Shown one piece after another: positions 7,784 through 16,500 of a DNA stretch of 64,000 nt. The stretch is from NCBI RefSeq assembly GCF_000521805.1, contig NZ_JAMB01000004.1:62001-126000 (forward strand). The letters are read 5' to 3'. The first letter of the stretch is position 1, and the number at the start of each line of letters is the position of its first letter. Source of the stretch: Marinomonas ushuaiensis DSM 15871. Its GTDB lineage: Bacteria; Pseudomonadota; Gammaproteobacteria; Pseudomonadales; Marinomonadaceae. Made by a program: the position numbers and the translations under genes. The notes below the pieces were generated by a model. It was not told the origin of the DNA, searched no databases, and saw nothing but the letters and a program-made list of their open reading frames with translations.

Positions 7784-7874
7784 AAAACAGGTAATGTTTA
7801 ATTGACATTAATGAACTCATCCAGCAGGATGAAAATATGACTATAAACCTTACGAAACAAATAGCGCGAATTAT

Positions 7875-7903
7875 CATCATTCCATAGGAATGGTGGGATT
7901 TTT
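7875..7903 (+). other. Hairpin in the 7.73-7.99 kb intergenic region
   Basis: CATCATTCC-ATA-GGAATGGTG pairs over 9 positions with one G-T pair, followed by GGATTTTT. It may be a terminator or part of a small RNA; it lies just before a second, stronger terminator. Confidence 0.45.
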
Positions 7904-7923
7904 GATGCGTTGTTACTTTGTCA

Positions 7924-7946
7924 AACCCGCCCAAGAGGCGGGTTTT
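7924..7946 (+). terminator. Strong rho-independent terminator
   Basis: AACCCGCC/GGCGGGTT is a perfect 8-bp stem with a 5-nt loop and a TTTT tail. It ends ~48 bp before the next gene. What transcript it ends is unclear, since the YitT gene already has a terminator ~140 bp earlier. Confidence 0.7.
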
Positions 7947-7993
7947 CTATTTCTGCCTCATAGGGATAATCTCAATGAAGGAAGATAGATAAC

Positions 7994-8530
7994 ATGAAAC
8001 AAATAGCCGTTTTTGGAAAACCGGGCAGTGGTAAATCCACTTTGAGTAAAAATCTAGCCGCAGCAACAGGTTTACCTCTCCACCCATTGGATTCCATTGT
8101 ATATAAAGTAAATGGTGATTTAGTTGATCGAGAAACATACAACAAAAATCATGACAGCATTTTATCCTCAGACCATTGGATCATAGATGGCTTTGGTCCA
8201 ATCGAGTCATTTTACAAACGACTTGATGCCGCAGACACCTTGGTCTACATAGATCTACCTTACACAGTTTGTTATTGGCTAGTAACCAAACGACTTATTA
8301 AAGGTCTGTTTGTCAAACCAGAAGGGTGGCCTGACGGCAGCTCTGTTCTAAAAGGTAGTTTGGAAAGCTATAAAGTATTAAAACTTTGTCCAATGTTTTG
8401 GAATGATGGTTTTTTAAAAAAGCTGGAAAGTATGTCAGCAGATAAAACTGTGTACGTGATTCGAACGATGGCAGAGTTGAATGACTTTAAAGACCGAAAA
8501 CAGAAGAGTTTTAATAGGACACACCTTTAA
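7994..8530 (+). CDS. P-loop kinase-like protein (topology modulation protein family)
   Basis: A 178-residue adenylate-kinase-like P-loop NTPase. Walker A is GKPGSGKST (residues 8-16). An LDSIVYK segment, HWIIDGFG and a lid-like RLIKGLFVK region follow. It resembles the FlaR-like 'DNA topology modulation' proteins, whose actual substrate is not settled. The last codons (NRTHL) lie in the left arm of an inverted repeat, so the natural C-terminus may have been altered. It appears to be monocistronic. Confidence 0.75.
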   Translation: MKQIAVFGKPGSGKSTLSKNLAAATGLPLHPLDSIVYKVNGDLVDRETYNKNHDSILSSDHWIIDGFGPIESFYKRLDAADTLVYIDLPYTVCYWLVTKRLIKGLFVKPEGWPDGSSVLKGSLESYKVLKLCPMFWNDGFLKKLESMSADKTVYVIRTMAELNDFKDRKQKSFNRTHL

Positions 8531-8810
8531 AGCCCAGTAATAGCGTGACTCTTGGTATGTGTGTCCTGTTAAATTGTATGCATGTGAACTTTTTTAAAGA
8601 TACGTATCGCGAAAAGCCAATTGAAATCGAAATGTTATAGAAAGCACTACAGAATAGTTGGTGAGGAATAAATAGATTGTAATCGACGAACGTCACTATT
8701 TATGTGGGCTTAAAAAAGCCAGATCCCTTAAGGTACATATATGTTGTAACACTATATACGAGTTGCTTCTTAAGGGCTCTGACCGCTTTAACGGTTTATA
8801 TTACTAAACA
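8531..8810. other. Gene-free stretch with several inverted repeats
   Basis: No gene is visible in these 280 bp. Three inverted repeats occur. A ~15-bp pair has arms TTTAATAGGACACAC (from about 8512) and GTGTGTCCTGTTAAA (to about 8573). GGCTT-AAAA-AAGCC lies at about 8707-8720. A 13-bp pair lies at 8720-8732 / 8769-8781 (CAGATCCCTTAAG and CTTAAGGGCTCTG, one mismatch). These may be remnants of mobile-element ends or RNA structures. Confidence 0.5.
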
Positions 8811-9560
8811 TTAAAGCATTATAACGCCACGACCAATTGAGGTAATCGGGCCTGTTGGTTTCCCTGTTGGGGAGCCTGTTTCTTGCTCTAAGGTTAACTC
8901 AAACAGCTGATTTTCAGTTAATGGAGGAAGCGTATTAATATCAACGTTAAGCGTTTCGCCTCTTTTCACTAGACCTAAAGATACGGGGGCATCCCAACCT
9001 TCTGCTTTCGTCCAGAATTGTAACGCTTTCCCTTCTGGAATCTGAACAGCCGCCAATGGCACCAATTGCATTTGATTCGTATTTTGACTGGTTTGAATCA
9101 CCCATCCTGGCGTTTTATTTTCAGGAGCCACTAAAACAGCGATGTAAGTGGGTTCGCTCATTATTGGCTCAATCGTTTGTAACTGAATAGCGAACACCAT
9201 AGCGACAGCCAAACAAGTCGCCGAGATTCCACGCCATAAAGCCAAACTCTGCCAAAATGACGACAGCACTTGAGGTTGTTTTATAGATCGTTTTTGAGCG
9301 TCTTTGATTGATTGTTGCTCAAGTTCATCCAAGCTACGTTCAATCCGAGCTGATAAAGGCTGCGGAGCTTGCAAGGGGTCTAAACGATCAGTGATTGATA
9401 AAAAATGCGCTTGCCATTGATTAACTGCTTTTTGCAATTCAACGTTGTTAGTTAATCGTGCTTCAAAAATAGCCTGCTCTTCGGGTGATAATGCACCCAA
9501 AACATATTGTCCTGCTAAATCATCATCGGTGTCTGGAACACTATTGGTATCTTGATTCAT
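8811..9560 (-). CDS. Anti-sigma factor, RskA-like
   Basis: A 249-residue single-pass membrane protein paired with the ECF sigma gene upstream. The N-terminal ~90 residues hold the short anti-sigma motif (DDLAGQYVLGALSPEEQAIFE). One membrane segment lies near 113-130 (ISATCLAVAMVFAIQL), followed by a periplasmic RskA domain (YIAVLVAPENKTPGWVIQ ... LQFWTKAEGWDAPVSLGLV). There is no HxxxCxxC zinc motif, so it is not a zinc anti-sigma. Translation starts at ATG 9560, overlapping the sigma stop (ATGA). Regulated proteolysis of the membrane part would release the sigma factor, by analogy with RskA. Confidence 0.85.
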   Translation of the reverse strand: MNQDTNSVPDTDDDLAGQYVLGALSPEEQAIFEARLTNNVELQKAVNQWQAHFLSITDRLDPLQAPQPLSARIERSLDELEQQSIKDAQKRSIKQPQVLSSFWQSLALWRGISATCLAVAMVFAIQLQTIEPIMSEPTYIAVLVAPENKTPGWVIQTSQNTNQMQLVPLAAVQIPEGKALQFWTKAEGWDAPVSLGLVKRGETLNVDINTLPPLTENQLFELTLEQETGSPTGKPTGPITSIGRGVIML

Positions 9561-10129
9561 TCTAAGCACTCCTTTAAGGCTCTCAAGCTGCGCTTAATCC
9601 ATGATTTAACCGTACCAAGTGGTTTATCAAGCAACGTGGCTATTTCATCTTGTGTATAACCATCGACATAGGCATGTAGTACGCAGAGTTTACGCTCTGG
9701 TTCTAAATGTTCTAAACACACTTGAAGTGATGCTTGTGCTAATGGATCTTGAGCAAGTTCTGATAGCTCATCTGGATGATCCTCTGTTTCTAACACCTTG
9801 TCATCGCATAAGTTCAGAAGAAAATCTGGCTCAGCAAGCACTTGGCGTTGGCTGTATTTTAGGGCGTTTAATGCTAGGTTTCGCGCCAATGTATAAACCC
9901 AACCTCGAGCAGAACCTAGGTCTTTATGGTACGTGTTTGCATTTTTCCAAATCTTAATAAAAGCATCATGCACAACGTCTTCTGCTAATGGGCGATTTTT
10001 TAAAATTCGCATAACAACCGTCAGTAGTCTCGAAGATTCTTGCTCATATAACTGCATTAAGGCTCGTCGATTACCTTCGGCACAGCGTTGCAAAGTACTT
10101 TCATAATCAAAGTTTGTTGATGATGACAC
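9557..10129 (-). CDS. ECF-type RNA polymerase sigma factor
   Basis: A 190-residue sigma factor with regions 2 and 4 only. Region 2 includes LKNRPLAEDVVHDAFIKIW and GSARGWVYTLARNLALN; region 4 includes LDKPLGTVKSWIKRSLRALKE as the -35-recognising helix-turn-helix. The start is GTG at 10129 with an AGGGAAA ribosome site. It is coupled to the anti-sigma gene by a 4-bp overlap. Upstream on the same strand, beyond a terminator, lies a secreted DUF3455 protein that may belong to the regulon. Confidence 0.92.
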   Translation of the reverse strand: MSSSTNFDYESTLQRCAEGNRRALMQLYEQESSRLLTVVMRILKNRPLAEDVVHDAFIKIWKNANTYHKDLGSARGWVYTLARNLALNALKYSQRQVLAEPDFLLNLCDDKVLETEDHPDELSELAQDPLAQASLQVCLEHLEPERKLCVLHAYVDGYTQDEIATLLDKPLGTVKSWIKRSLRALKECLE

Positions 10130-10143
10130 GCCATTTCCCTAAT

Positions 10144-10176
10144 AAAAAAACCCAGTGTACAAAACTGGGCTTTTTA
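10144..10176 (-). terminator. Rho-independent terminator between DUF3455 gene and sigma gene
   Basis: Read on the minus strand, CCCAG...CTGGG is followed by a run of seven T. It would end the DUF3455 transcript only ~15-20 bp before the sigma-factor start, so the sigma gene must rely on readthrough or a promoter overlapping this site. Confidence 0.7.
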
Positions 10177-10240
10177 AGTCATTAAATACCTCTACTATAG
10201 AAAGTCTGACACTTTCTCTGGCGCACTTCTGCTTACGAGA

Positions 10241-10792
10241 TTATTTGGCTTTCCAAAACAAATATTCGCCAGAATAATTCACCACGATTTTATGGCCAAC
10301 TTTCTCGATATTACAGCCTGTTTCAGGTGCAGCACCGCCACTCAAATTAATACGTTGAACATAAGCAACATCTTTCAATGCTCCCGGACGAGCCGACTCA
10401 TTGGCTTTTACTAATTGCATTGGGATACTGCCTTTTTCAGATGGAGATATCGCCAACTGTGTGCCTGTAATGGATGAACCATCAAGTGATTCCCATGTTG
10501 CTGGCGGTCCAAAGTAAGACACTAAATGATTTCCTTTATTGTCACTTAAAACCGCTCGAGGACCAGCAAATGCCCATTTCGCTTTTTCTGCGTTAGCTGT
10601 ATCAACCTTACACTCCCACGTAATATTCCCTTTCGCAGAAGTAAACATAGCGACTTCATGACCCGCCGGGACTCGCACTTCGCTAGGGAGTTTGTCTTGT
10701 GAAAAAGTCCACGCATAAGATTGAGTAGCGGTTGCCATTAAAATAGAGGCTGCAGTGATTTGTAGGCCTTTGATCATGTATTGATTTTTCAT
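10241..10792 (-). CDS. Exported DUF3455 family protein
   Basis: A 183-residue protein with a signal peptide (cleavage after QSYA, before WTF). The mature part contains PAGHEVAMFTSAKGNITWECK, KWAFAGPRAVLSD and YFGPPATWESLDGS, typical of DUF3455. The function is unknown; such proteins commonly occur near ECF sigma/anti-sigma pairs. It is transcribed in the same direction as the sigma operon but separated from it by a terminator. Confidence 0.85.
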   Translation of the reverse strand: MKNQYMIKGLQITAASILMATATQSYAWTFSQDKLPSEVRVPAGHEVAMFTSAKGNITWECKVDTANAEKAKWAFAGPRAVLSDNKGNHLVSYFGPPATWESLDGSSITGTQLAISPSEKGSIPMQLVKANESARPGALKDVAYVQRINLSGGAAPETGCNIEKVGHKIVVNYSGEYLFWKAK

Positions 10793-11194
10793 TGTCGTTT
10801 TCCTATTAATTGATAGATTTCGAATTTGAAAAACAGCTAATTTCCTACTGTTAATAGGTACTACAATTCAGAAGGCGTTTTGGATGCAGGAAGAATAAAA
10901 AAAAATTAAAATATTTTTTATTTGTCTTTATAGGATGGTTTAACACGCTAGAAATTAGATGGTGCCCTTTTTGTTTCTCTCTGTTTTCTGGCTTTTGACT
11001 TTATCTGGTTGATACAAAAACTGCTCACCAGTTAGTACGCCATCCCACGCTTCGCTAATCATATCTTACAAGACCATCCCATTTTTGACTTTCCATTTGT
11101 GAGCTGAAATTCAAGTCTATCTAGAAAAGATCCGTTTCCTAAGTTTTCGCCTCTCCTGTATGATTACGCCAATCAAAAGACTGAGGAAACGAGT
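10793..11194. other. 402-bp intergenic region without a recognisable gene
   Basis: It separates the leftward DUF3455 gene from the rightward GNAT gene and must carry both promoters. It contains an A/T-rich tract around 10895-10925. I see no clear ORF, RNA gene or repeat. Confidence 0.5.
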
Positions 11195-11725
11195 TTGGAG
11201 TTACTTAAAGTAGACAATCTTAATCCCTACTTAGATGATCTTATCGAGTTGTTATGTGACGCTGTAGATTCCGGTGCTCCGATTGGTTTTTTACCACCCA
11301 TGAGTGAACCTGAAGCGAAGGCGTATTGGTTGTCAGTAAATGATGACTTACAAGAAAATGCCCGCCAAGTATTATTAGTTCGTGAAGACGATAAAGTGGT
11401 TGGCAGTGTGCAAATTGCTATGTCGCCAAAGGCAAACGCTTTACATCGTTGTGATGTTGAAAAGCTAATGGTTCACACCCAAGCTCGTGAAAATGGTTTG
11501 GGAGGTGTTTTGATGCAGGGCGTTGAGCGAGTTGCTGCCGCCATGCAAAGGCAATTGCTTATTCTTGAGGTCAGAAGCGATGATATCGCTCACGACATGT
11601 ACGTCAATATGGGCTATATTCCCTTTGGTGAAGTACCAGGATATACGCGCAGTGCGAATGGTATGCTGCACAACTCGACTTTTTTCTACAAAGAAATTGA
11701 AACCACCCACGAAGTGTTCTCTTAA
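11195..11725 (+). CDS. GNAT family N-acetyltransferase
   Basis: A 176-residue single-domain GNAT protein. Acetyl-CoA-binding motif A is seen in VEKLMVHTQARENGLGGVLMQGVE (the first part is the beta-strand, RENGLGG the pyrophosphate loop). Motif B is in LEVRSDDIAHDMYVNMGYIPFG, and PGYTRSANGML precedes the C-terminal strand. The substrate is unknown. The start is TTG at 11195 with GAGGAAA just upstream. It is followed 26 bp later by rsuA, probably as one operon. Confidence 0.88.
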   Translation: MELLKVDNLNPYLDDLIELLCDAVDSGAPIGFLPPMSEPEAKAYWLSVNDDLQENARQVLLVREDDKVVGSVQIAMSPKANALHRCDVEKLMVHTQARENGLGGVLMQGVERVAAAMQRQLLILEVRSDDIAHDMYVNMGYIPFGEVPGYTRSANGMLHNSTFFYKEIETTHEVFS

Positions 11726-11751
11726 CCTGAACAAAGCTATAGGCGATACCC

Positions 11752-12441
11752 TTGAGACTTGATTTTTATTTATCCCATGTGACTGAGTTGGCTCGTAAAG
11801 CTGCGAAAATTGCCGCTGCAAAAAAACGTGTCACTGTAAATGGTGACATTGTTAAAAAAGCGAATTACGCGGTTAAAGAAGGCGATGTAATTTGTTTGGA
11901 TGGTGAGCCGTTGGCTTGGCCATCAGAAGGCTATTACTTACTAAATAAACCAATGGATTATGTGTGTGCGAACCAAGATCCTGAGCATTCTATTGTGTTG
12001 GATTTATTGCCTTCTCATTTAGGACAAACTCTTAATATTGTTGGACGTTTGGACAAAGATACAACCGGATTGTTGCTTTTGACCACAGACGGTCAATGGT
12101 TACATCGTATTACGTCACCGCGAAATGCGTGCGATAAACGCTACCGTATTACATTAACTGACCCAATTAGTGATGCCGATCTAAACCATCTTGAAGAGGG
12201 GGTTTTGTTGAATGGCGAATCTGACCTTACTTTGCCCGCGGTGACAGAACGGATTAGTGAAAATGAGATTTTCTTGACGATTCAAGAAGGCAAATATCAC
12301 CAAGTAAAACGTATGTTGGCTGCTGTTGGAAACAAGGTTGAAGTGTTACATCGAGACAAAATAGGCAAATTAACATTAGATGCAGATTTGGCTGTTGGTG
12401 AGTTTCGCGAATTAACTGAAGAAGAAGTTGCCTACTTTTAA
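11752..12441 (+). CDS. rsuA: 16S rRNA pseudouridine(516) synthase
   Basis: RsuA isomerises U516 of 16S rRNA. The 229 residues comprise an N-terminal S4-like RNA-binding domain (MRLDFYLSHVTELARK ... RVTVNGDIV) and the catalytic domain with the GRLDKDTTG motif, catalytic Asp101. The C-terminal EGKYHQVKRMLAAVGNKV is typical of the RsuA/RluB/RluE group. The start is TTG at 11752, supported by the family's MRLD beginning. It follows the GNAT gene closely and precedes a DUF2750 gene. Confidence 0.92.
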   Translation: MRLDFYLSHVTELARKAAKIAAAKKRVTVNGDIVKKANYAVKEGDVICLDGEPLAWPSEGYYLLNKPMDYVCANQDPEHSIVLDLLPSHLGQTLNIVGRLDKDTTGLLLLTTDGQWLHRITSPRNACDKRYRITLTDPISDADLNHLEEGVLLNGESDLTLPAVTERISENEIFLTIQEGKYHQVKRMLAAVGNKVEVLHRDKIGKLTLDADLAVGEFRELTEEEVAYF

Positions 12442-12456
12442 GGTGAGGTTGAAATT

Positions 12457-12852
12457 ATGAAACAGTCTACAAATGAAAAATCTACGAAAGAGTTATCAAT
12501 GGACGAGCGCGTTCAGTTGTTGGTTGCTCCCGATAGTGAACGATTGGCGTATTTTGTTGAACAAGTAAAAGCCACTGAGCTTGTTTGGAGCCTAAGCAAT
12601 GACGAAGGCTTTGTTATGGTAGAAACTGACGATGGCGATTGTGTCATGGTTTGGCCTGATGCAGACTTTGCGAGCCAATGGGCGATTGATGATTGGGACG
12701 ATTGCGAACCAGTTTCGATTTCTCTGGATACCTTTAAAGGTGAATGGTTGCCAAGTTTGACTTTAGACAATATCACGGTAGCTGTATTTCCGAATATTGA
12801 AGATGAAGGTAAGTTATCAACCGCTGCGGAATTGACTGAGTTGTTTGTCTAG
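12457..12852 (+). CDS. DUF2750 family protein
   Basis: A 131-residue acidic cytoplasmic protein lying 15 bp after rsuA. The pattern of SERLAYFVEQVKATELVWSL, then GFVMVETDDGDCVMVWPD and WAIDDWDDCEPVSISLDTF, matches the DUF2750 family. The function is unknown. Probably co-transcribed with rsuA. Confidence 0.85.
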   Translation: MKQSTNEKSTKELSMDERVQLLVAPDSERLAYFVEQVKATELVWSLSNDEGFVMVETDDGDCVMVWPDADFASQWAIDDWDDCEPVSISLDTFKGEWLPSLTLDNITVAVFPNIEDEGKLSTAAELTELFV

Positions 12853-12917
12853 TTCGTTTTTTAGATAGAGATTACATTTAGCAACGGGATAAAATAGATA
12901 TAAGGACTTAACTCTCC

Positions 12918-13547
12918 ATGAGTAAACGCCAAAACAACCGTGAAGAAGTGTTTGTTAAAATTCTGGATGCTGCAGAAATTGAGTTTGGTTTGAAAGGTTA
13001 CAATGGTGCGAGTTTGCAGCATATTGCAGAGCGTGCTGGCTTGCCGAAGCCAAACATCATTTATTATTTTCAGTCTAAAGCCAACTTATATAAACAGGTA
13101 CTTGATCAAACCTTGATGGGCTGGAATGACCTTTTAGATCAAGCTTCGATTGATGATGACCCTGCTCAAGTATTGGATGGTTTTATTCGCGTCAAACTTA
13201 AGCAGAGTTTTGAAAAAAGCGTCGCGTCGCGTTTATTTGCCATGGAAGTGATTGGTGGTGCAAACCATATTGGCGATTATTTAAAAGAAGAATTAAGACC
13301 TTGGTTTATGTCACGAGTGGCATTACTTCAAGGTTGGATGGATGCTGGAAAAATGCAGCAACGTGATCCCGCAAGTCTAATCTATATGATCTGGTCAACA
13401 ACTCAGCATTATGCTGATTTTGAAGCCCAGATTTTGGCGTTGAATGGTACTGAGTCATTAAACGAAGAGGATTTGAAACGTGTCGGAGACACAATAAGTA
13501 GCATTATTTTAGCTGGCTGTGGATTGAGTCTTCCGACCCAATCCTAA
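12918..13547 (+). CDS. TetR family regulator, RutR-like
   Basis: A 209-residue repressor. The N-terminal helix-turn-helix is seen in YNGASLQHIAERAGL and KPNIIYYFQSKANLYKQVL. The ligand domain contains FIRVKLKQSFEKSVASRLFAMEVIGGANHIGDYL and a late IYMIWSTTQHYADFEAQI, as in RutR (the pyrimidine-sensing regulator) and its relatives. No rut genes lie nearby, so the ligand and target are unknown. Convergent with the hybrid kinase gene, only 10 bp apart. Confidence 0.85.
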   Translation: MSKRQNNREEVFVKILDAAEIEFGLKGYNGASLQHIAERAGLPKPNIIYYFQSKANLYKQVLDQTLMGWNDLLDQASIDDDPAQVLDGFIRVKLKQSFEKSVASRLFAMEVIGGANHIGDYLKEELRPWFMSRVALLQGWMDAGKMQQRDPASLIYMIWSTTQHYADFEAQILALNGTESLNEEDLKRVGDTISSIILAGCGLSLPTQS

Positions 13548-13557
13548 AACTAATTTG

Positions 13558-16500
13558 TTATTCAGAATCTTCTCTTAACTGATGAATGTGTTGAACCAAA
13601 GCCCGTAATTTTGCGGGCTTTGCTGGTTTTGCCATGTAGGTAATATTTTGTTGCTTGCACTCTTCTACCAGTTTCGGGTCGCGTAGGGCGGTAATCAACA
13701 CGGCAGGTATGTCTCTTCCAGCTCGTGCTCGGAGCGCTTTGATTAAAGAAACGCCGTCTTGGTTATCATCGAGATGGTAATCCACCAAGAGTAACTCGGC
13801 TTCTCCTTCTGCTTGTAGCGCGTCTTCAAAACGATTAAAGGTGCGACAGTCACATTGCCAATGGCTTAATAATGTATTCATTGCGATGAGGTTGTTCTTT
13901 TCATCGTCTATACACCAGACATAACAATGAGCCAATTTATTTTGTGGTTCTATGACGATTTGAGGGGCTGGAACGTTTGCGATGACATCGCTCTGAGCCA
14001 ACGGAATACCAATGCTAAAGCAGCTGCCTTTTCCTGGTGTTGAATGGATTTCAGTAGCCAAGCCTAATTGCTTTTGCATACGGCGAACTAAGCCAAGGCC
14101 GAGTCCCATCCCAGGTTCTTGAGTGTTTTCCCAGCGATAGAAATCGTCGAACACTTTTTGTTGTTCGGCTTTTGGAATACCAACCCCAGTGTCCCAAACT
14201 TGTAAATACACTAAGCCTTTTCTTGGTCGCACGCTTAACAGTACTCGTCCTTTTTGTGTGTATTTCACCGCATTCGAAACAAAGTTTTGAATGATCCTGC
14301 GTAAATAAATTGGATCGGTATGAACCCGTAACGGACGAAGGTGTGTGGTTAAACGTATGTTTTTACTTTCTGCAATGACATCAAATTCTGAAATAATTGG
14401 TGTGAGTATGTCTTGCAGATTACAGTCGACTAATTTTGGTTGTATAGCACCTTGGTCTAAACGGGCAATTTCAAGCAAGGTGGAAATGAGCACTTCGGTG
14501 GATTCTAGAGAATCAAACAGTTTTGTGACAACTTGGTTGGTGTCGTAAGGAAGTTTTGTCGATTGCAAAATGCCCATGTAGAGTTTTGCAGCATTGAGCG
14601 GTTGAAGAATGTCATGGCTGGCCAAGGCAAGGAATTCTGTCTTAGAGGCGTTGGCTTGTTCCGCTTCTGCCTTGGCGCTGATGAGTGCTTTTTCTGCTTG
14701 ATTACGGCGTTCGATTTCTTGCATGAGTTCGTTATTGACGCCTTGTACTTCTTCAGTGCGAGCTTCAACACGTTTTTCCAAATCTATGTTGGCTTCTTTT
14801 AATGCTTGCTGACTTTCAATGTGTTCGGTGACATCGGTAAAGCTGGTTACGAAGCCGCCGTCTGGCAATGGATTACCGACCATTTCGATCACTCGTCCAC
14901 TGGCTCTGCGTCGCAAGAAGCGATGTCCTGTGCCTTTGCGGAGATGTTCTAAACGTTTGCTTACCAGTTCTTCTATATCACCAACACCGCACTCGCCACG
15001 TATGGCATTAAATCGAATGAGTTCTTCAACAGGAAGACCAACCGTTAGCATGCCTTCTGGGTAAGGGTAAAGTGAGAGGTACGTTTTGTTCCATGCGACG
15101 ATTTGCAAATCTTTGTTTACGACACTAATACCTTGGTCCAAATTATCCATAGAAACGAACAAAAGGTTTTGGCTAAATTGGATGGCTTGGGTTGTTTCAT
15201 CCAAGTAAGTTACCATTTCTTCCACTTTGATTTTTTTATCGACTAAGATGGAATTGATGATAGTACGAGCCGATGAACCGCCCAGTACGCCACCTAAAAT
15301 GCGTTCGCAATAGTCCACGAATAAACGATTAGGTGCGGCATTGGATGGAATGCTTTGGCTGTAATCCTGTTCGTAATTTACCAGTACTTGCTGGCTTTTT
15401 TGTTTGCCTAGAAAAGTTTCTAATAGAACGAAAAAGTCACCATTGGTCGCTTTACTCTTTGGTTTGAAGAAGCCTTTTTCGAGTTCTGTTGTTGGGCTAA
15501 CAAAAGCGGTGGCTTGAATGCGATCAATTAACCGTTCACTAGATAATAAAGAGCCGATCACATAGCCAAAAATATTTGCCAATAAACTAATAAAAGCGCC
15601 ATAGCTGATGAGTTCGGATCGAGACTGAGGGCTGTCTAATCCCCAATTTACACCGCCAGTTAGAGGCAGCATCATGAGTAAAACCCAGCATAAAAAACCA
15701 AAGGCTAAACCAGTATAAACACCATAGGCGTGAGCGCGCTTCCAATATAATCCACCTAGTACAGCGGGCATGAGCTGCAATACAAGAGAGAAAGCCAGGA
15801 CGCCGGTTCCTGCTAAGGACTCATTATTGGCCATTTTTTGATAATACAAAAAGGACAACATAAGAATGCCAGCCATGGCCAATCGTCGAATCATTAATAT
15901 CCGTCGTCGATATAAAGGCAGGGCTTGTTGCTGAGTACTGGCGCGTGCCAGCATGATTGGTAAAATGACATCGTTGCTGATCATGATACTTAAGGCAAAG
16001 GTGGCGATGATGATCATGGCGGTTGTTGCTGACATTCCACCTAAGAAAATGAGCATTTGCAATGGCAAATTGTCAGAAGCCAGTGCGAATTGAATAACAT
16101 AAGTGTCTGGGTTTATATCAGCAGAAAATAGATTCTGACCAGCAATAGCGATCGGTGGAATGATAACCGCGAAGATAAGCAGGTATAAAGGGAATAACCA
16201 GCGGGCCATATTGGATTGTTTATTATTTTGATGATCCACTACGGTGACGTGAAATTGGCGTGGCAGACAAATAACCGCGGCGGCTGACATAAAGGTTTGC
16301 ATCAAAAAAGGAAAGGACAACATTTGTTCTGGTGACCAAACGGACAGATCGACATTGCTACTGAGTTCATCAACATTGAGGTCTTGAGTCATAATGATTG
16401 CCACTAAACCAACAGCAACAATGGCGACCAGTTTGAACAAGGATTCTGTACCAATCGCCAGCATCATCCCCGAGCGATATTCTGTGACTTCTACCTTTCT

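Noticed and set aside
8505-8785. Complete insertion sequence
   Set aside because: Inverted repeats are present but no transposase frame lies between them.
9619-9957. 112-codon plus-strand frame
   Set aside because: Lies fully within the ECF sigma gene on the opposite strand; a shadow frame.
11465-11821. 118-codon minus-strand frame
   Set aside because: Antisense to the GNAT and rsuA genes; no recognisable domain.
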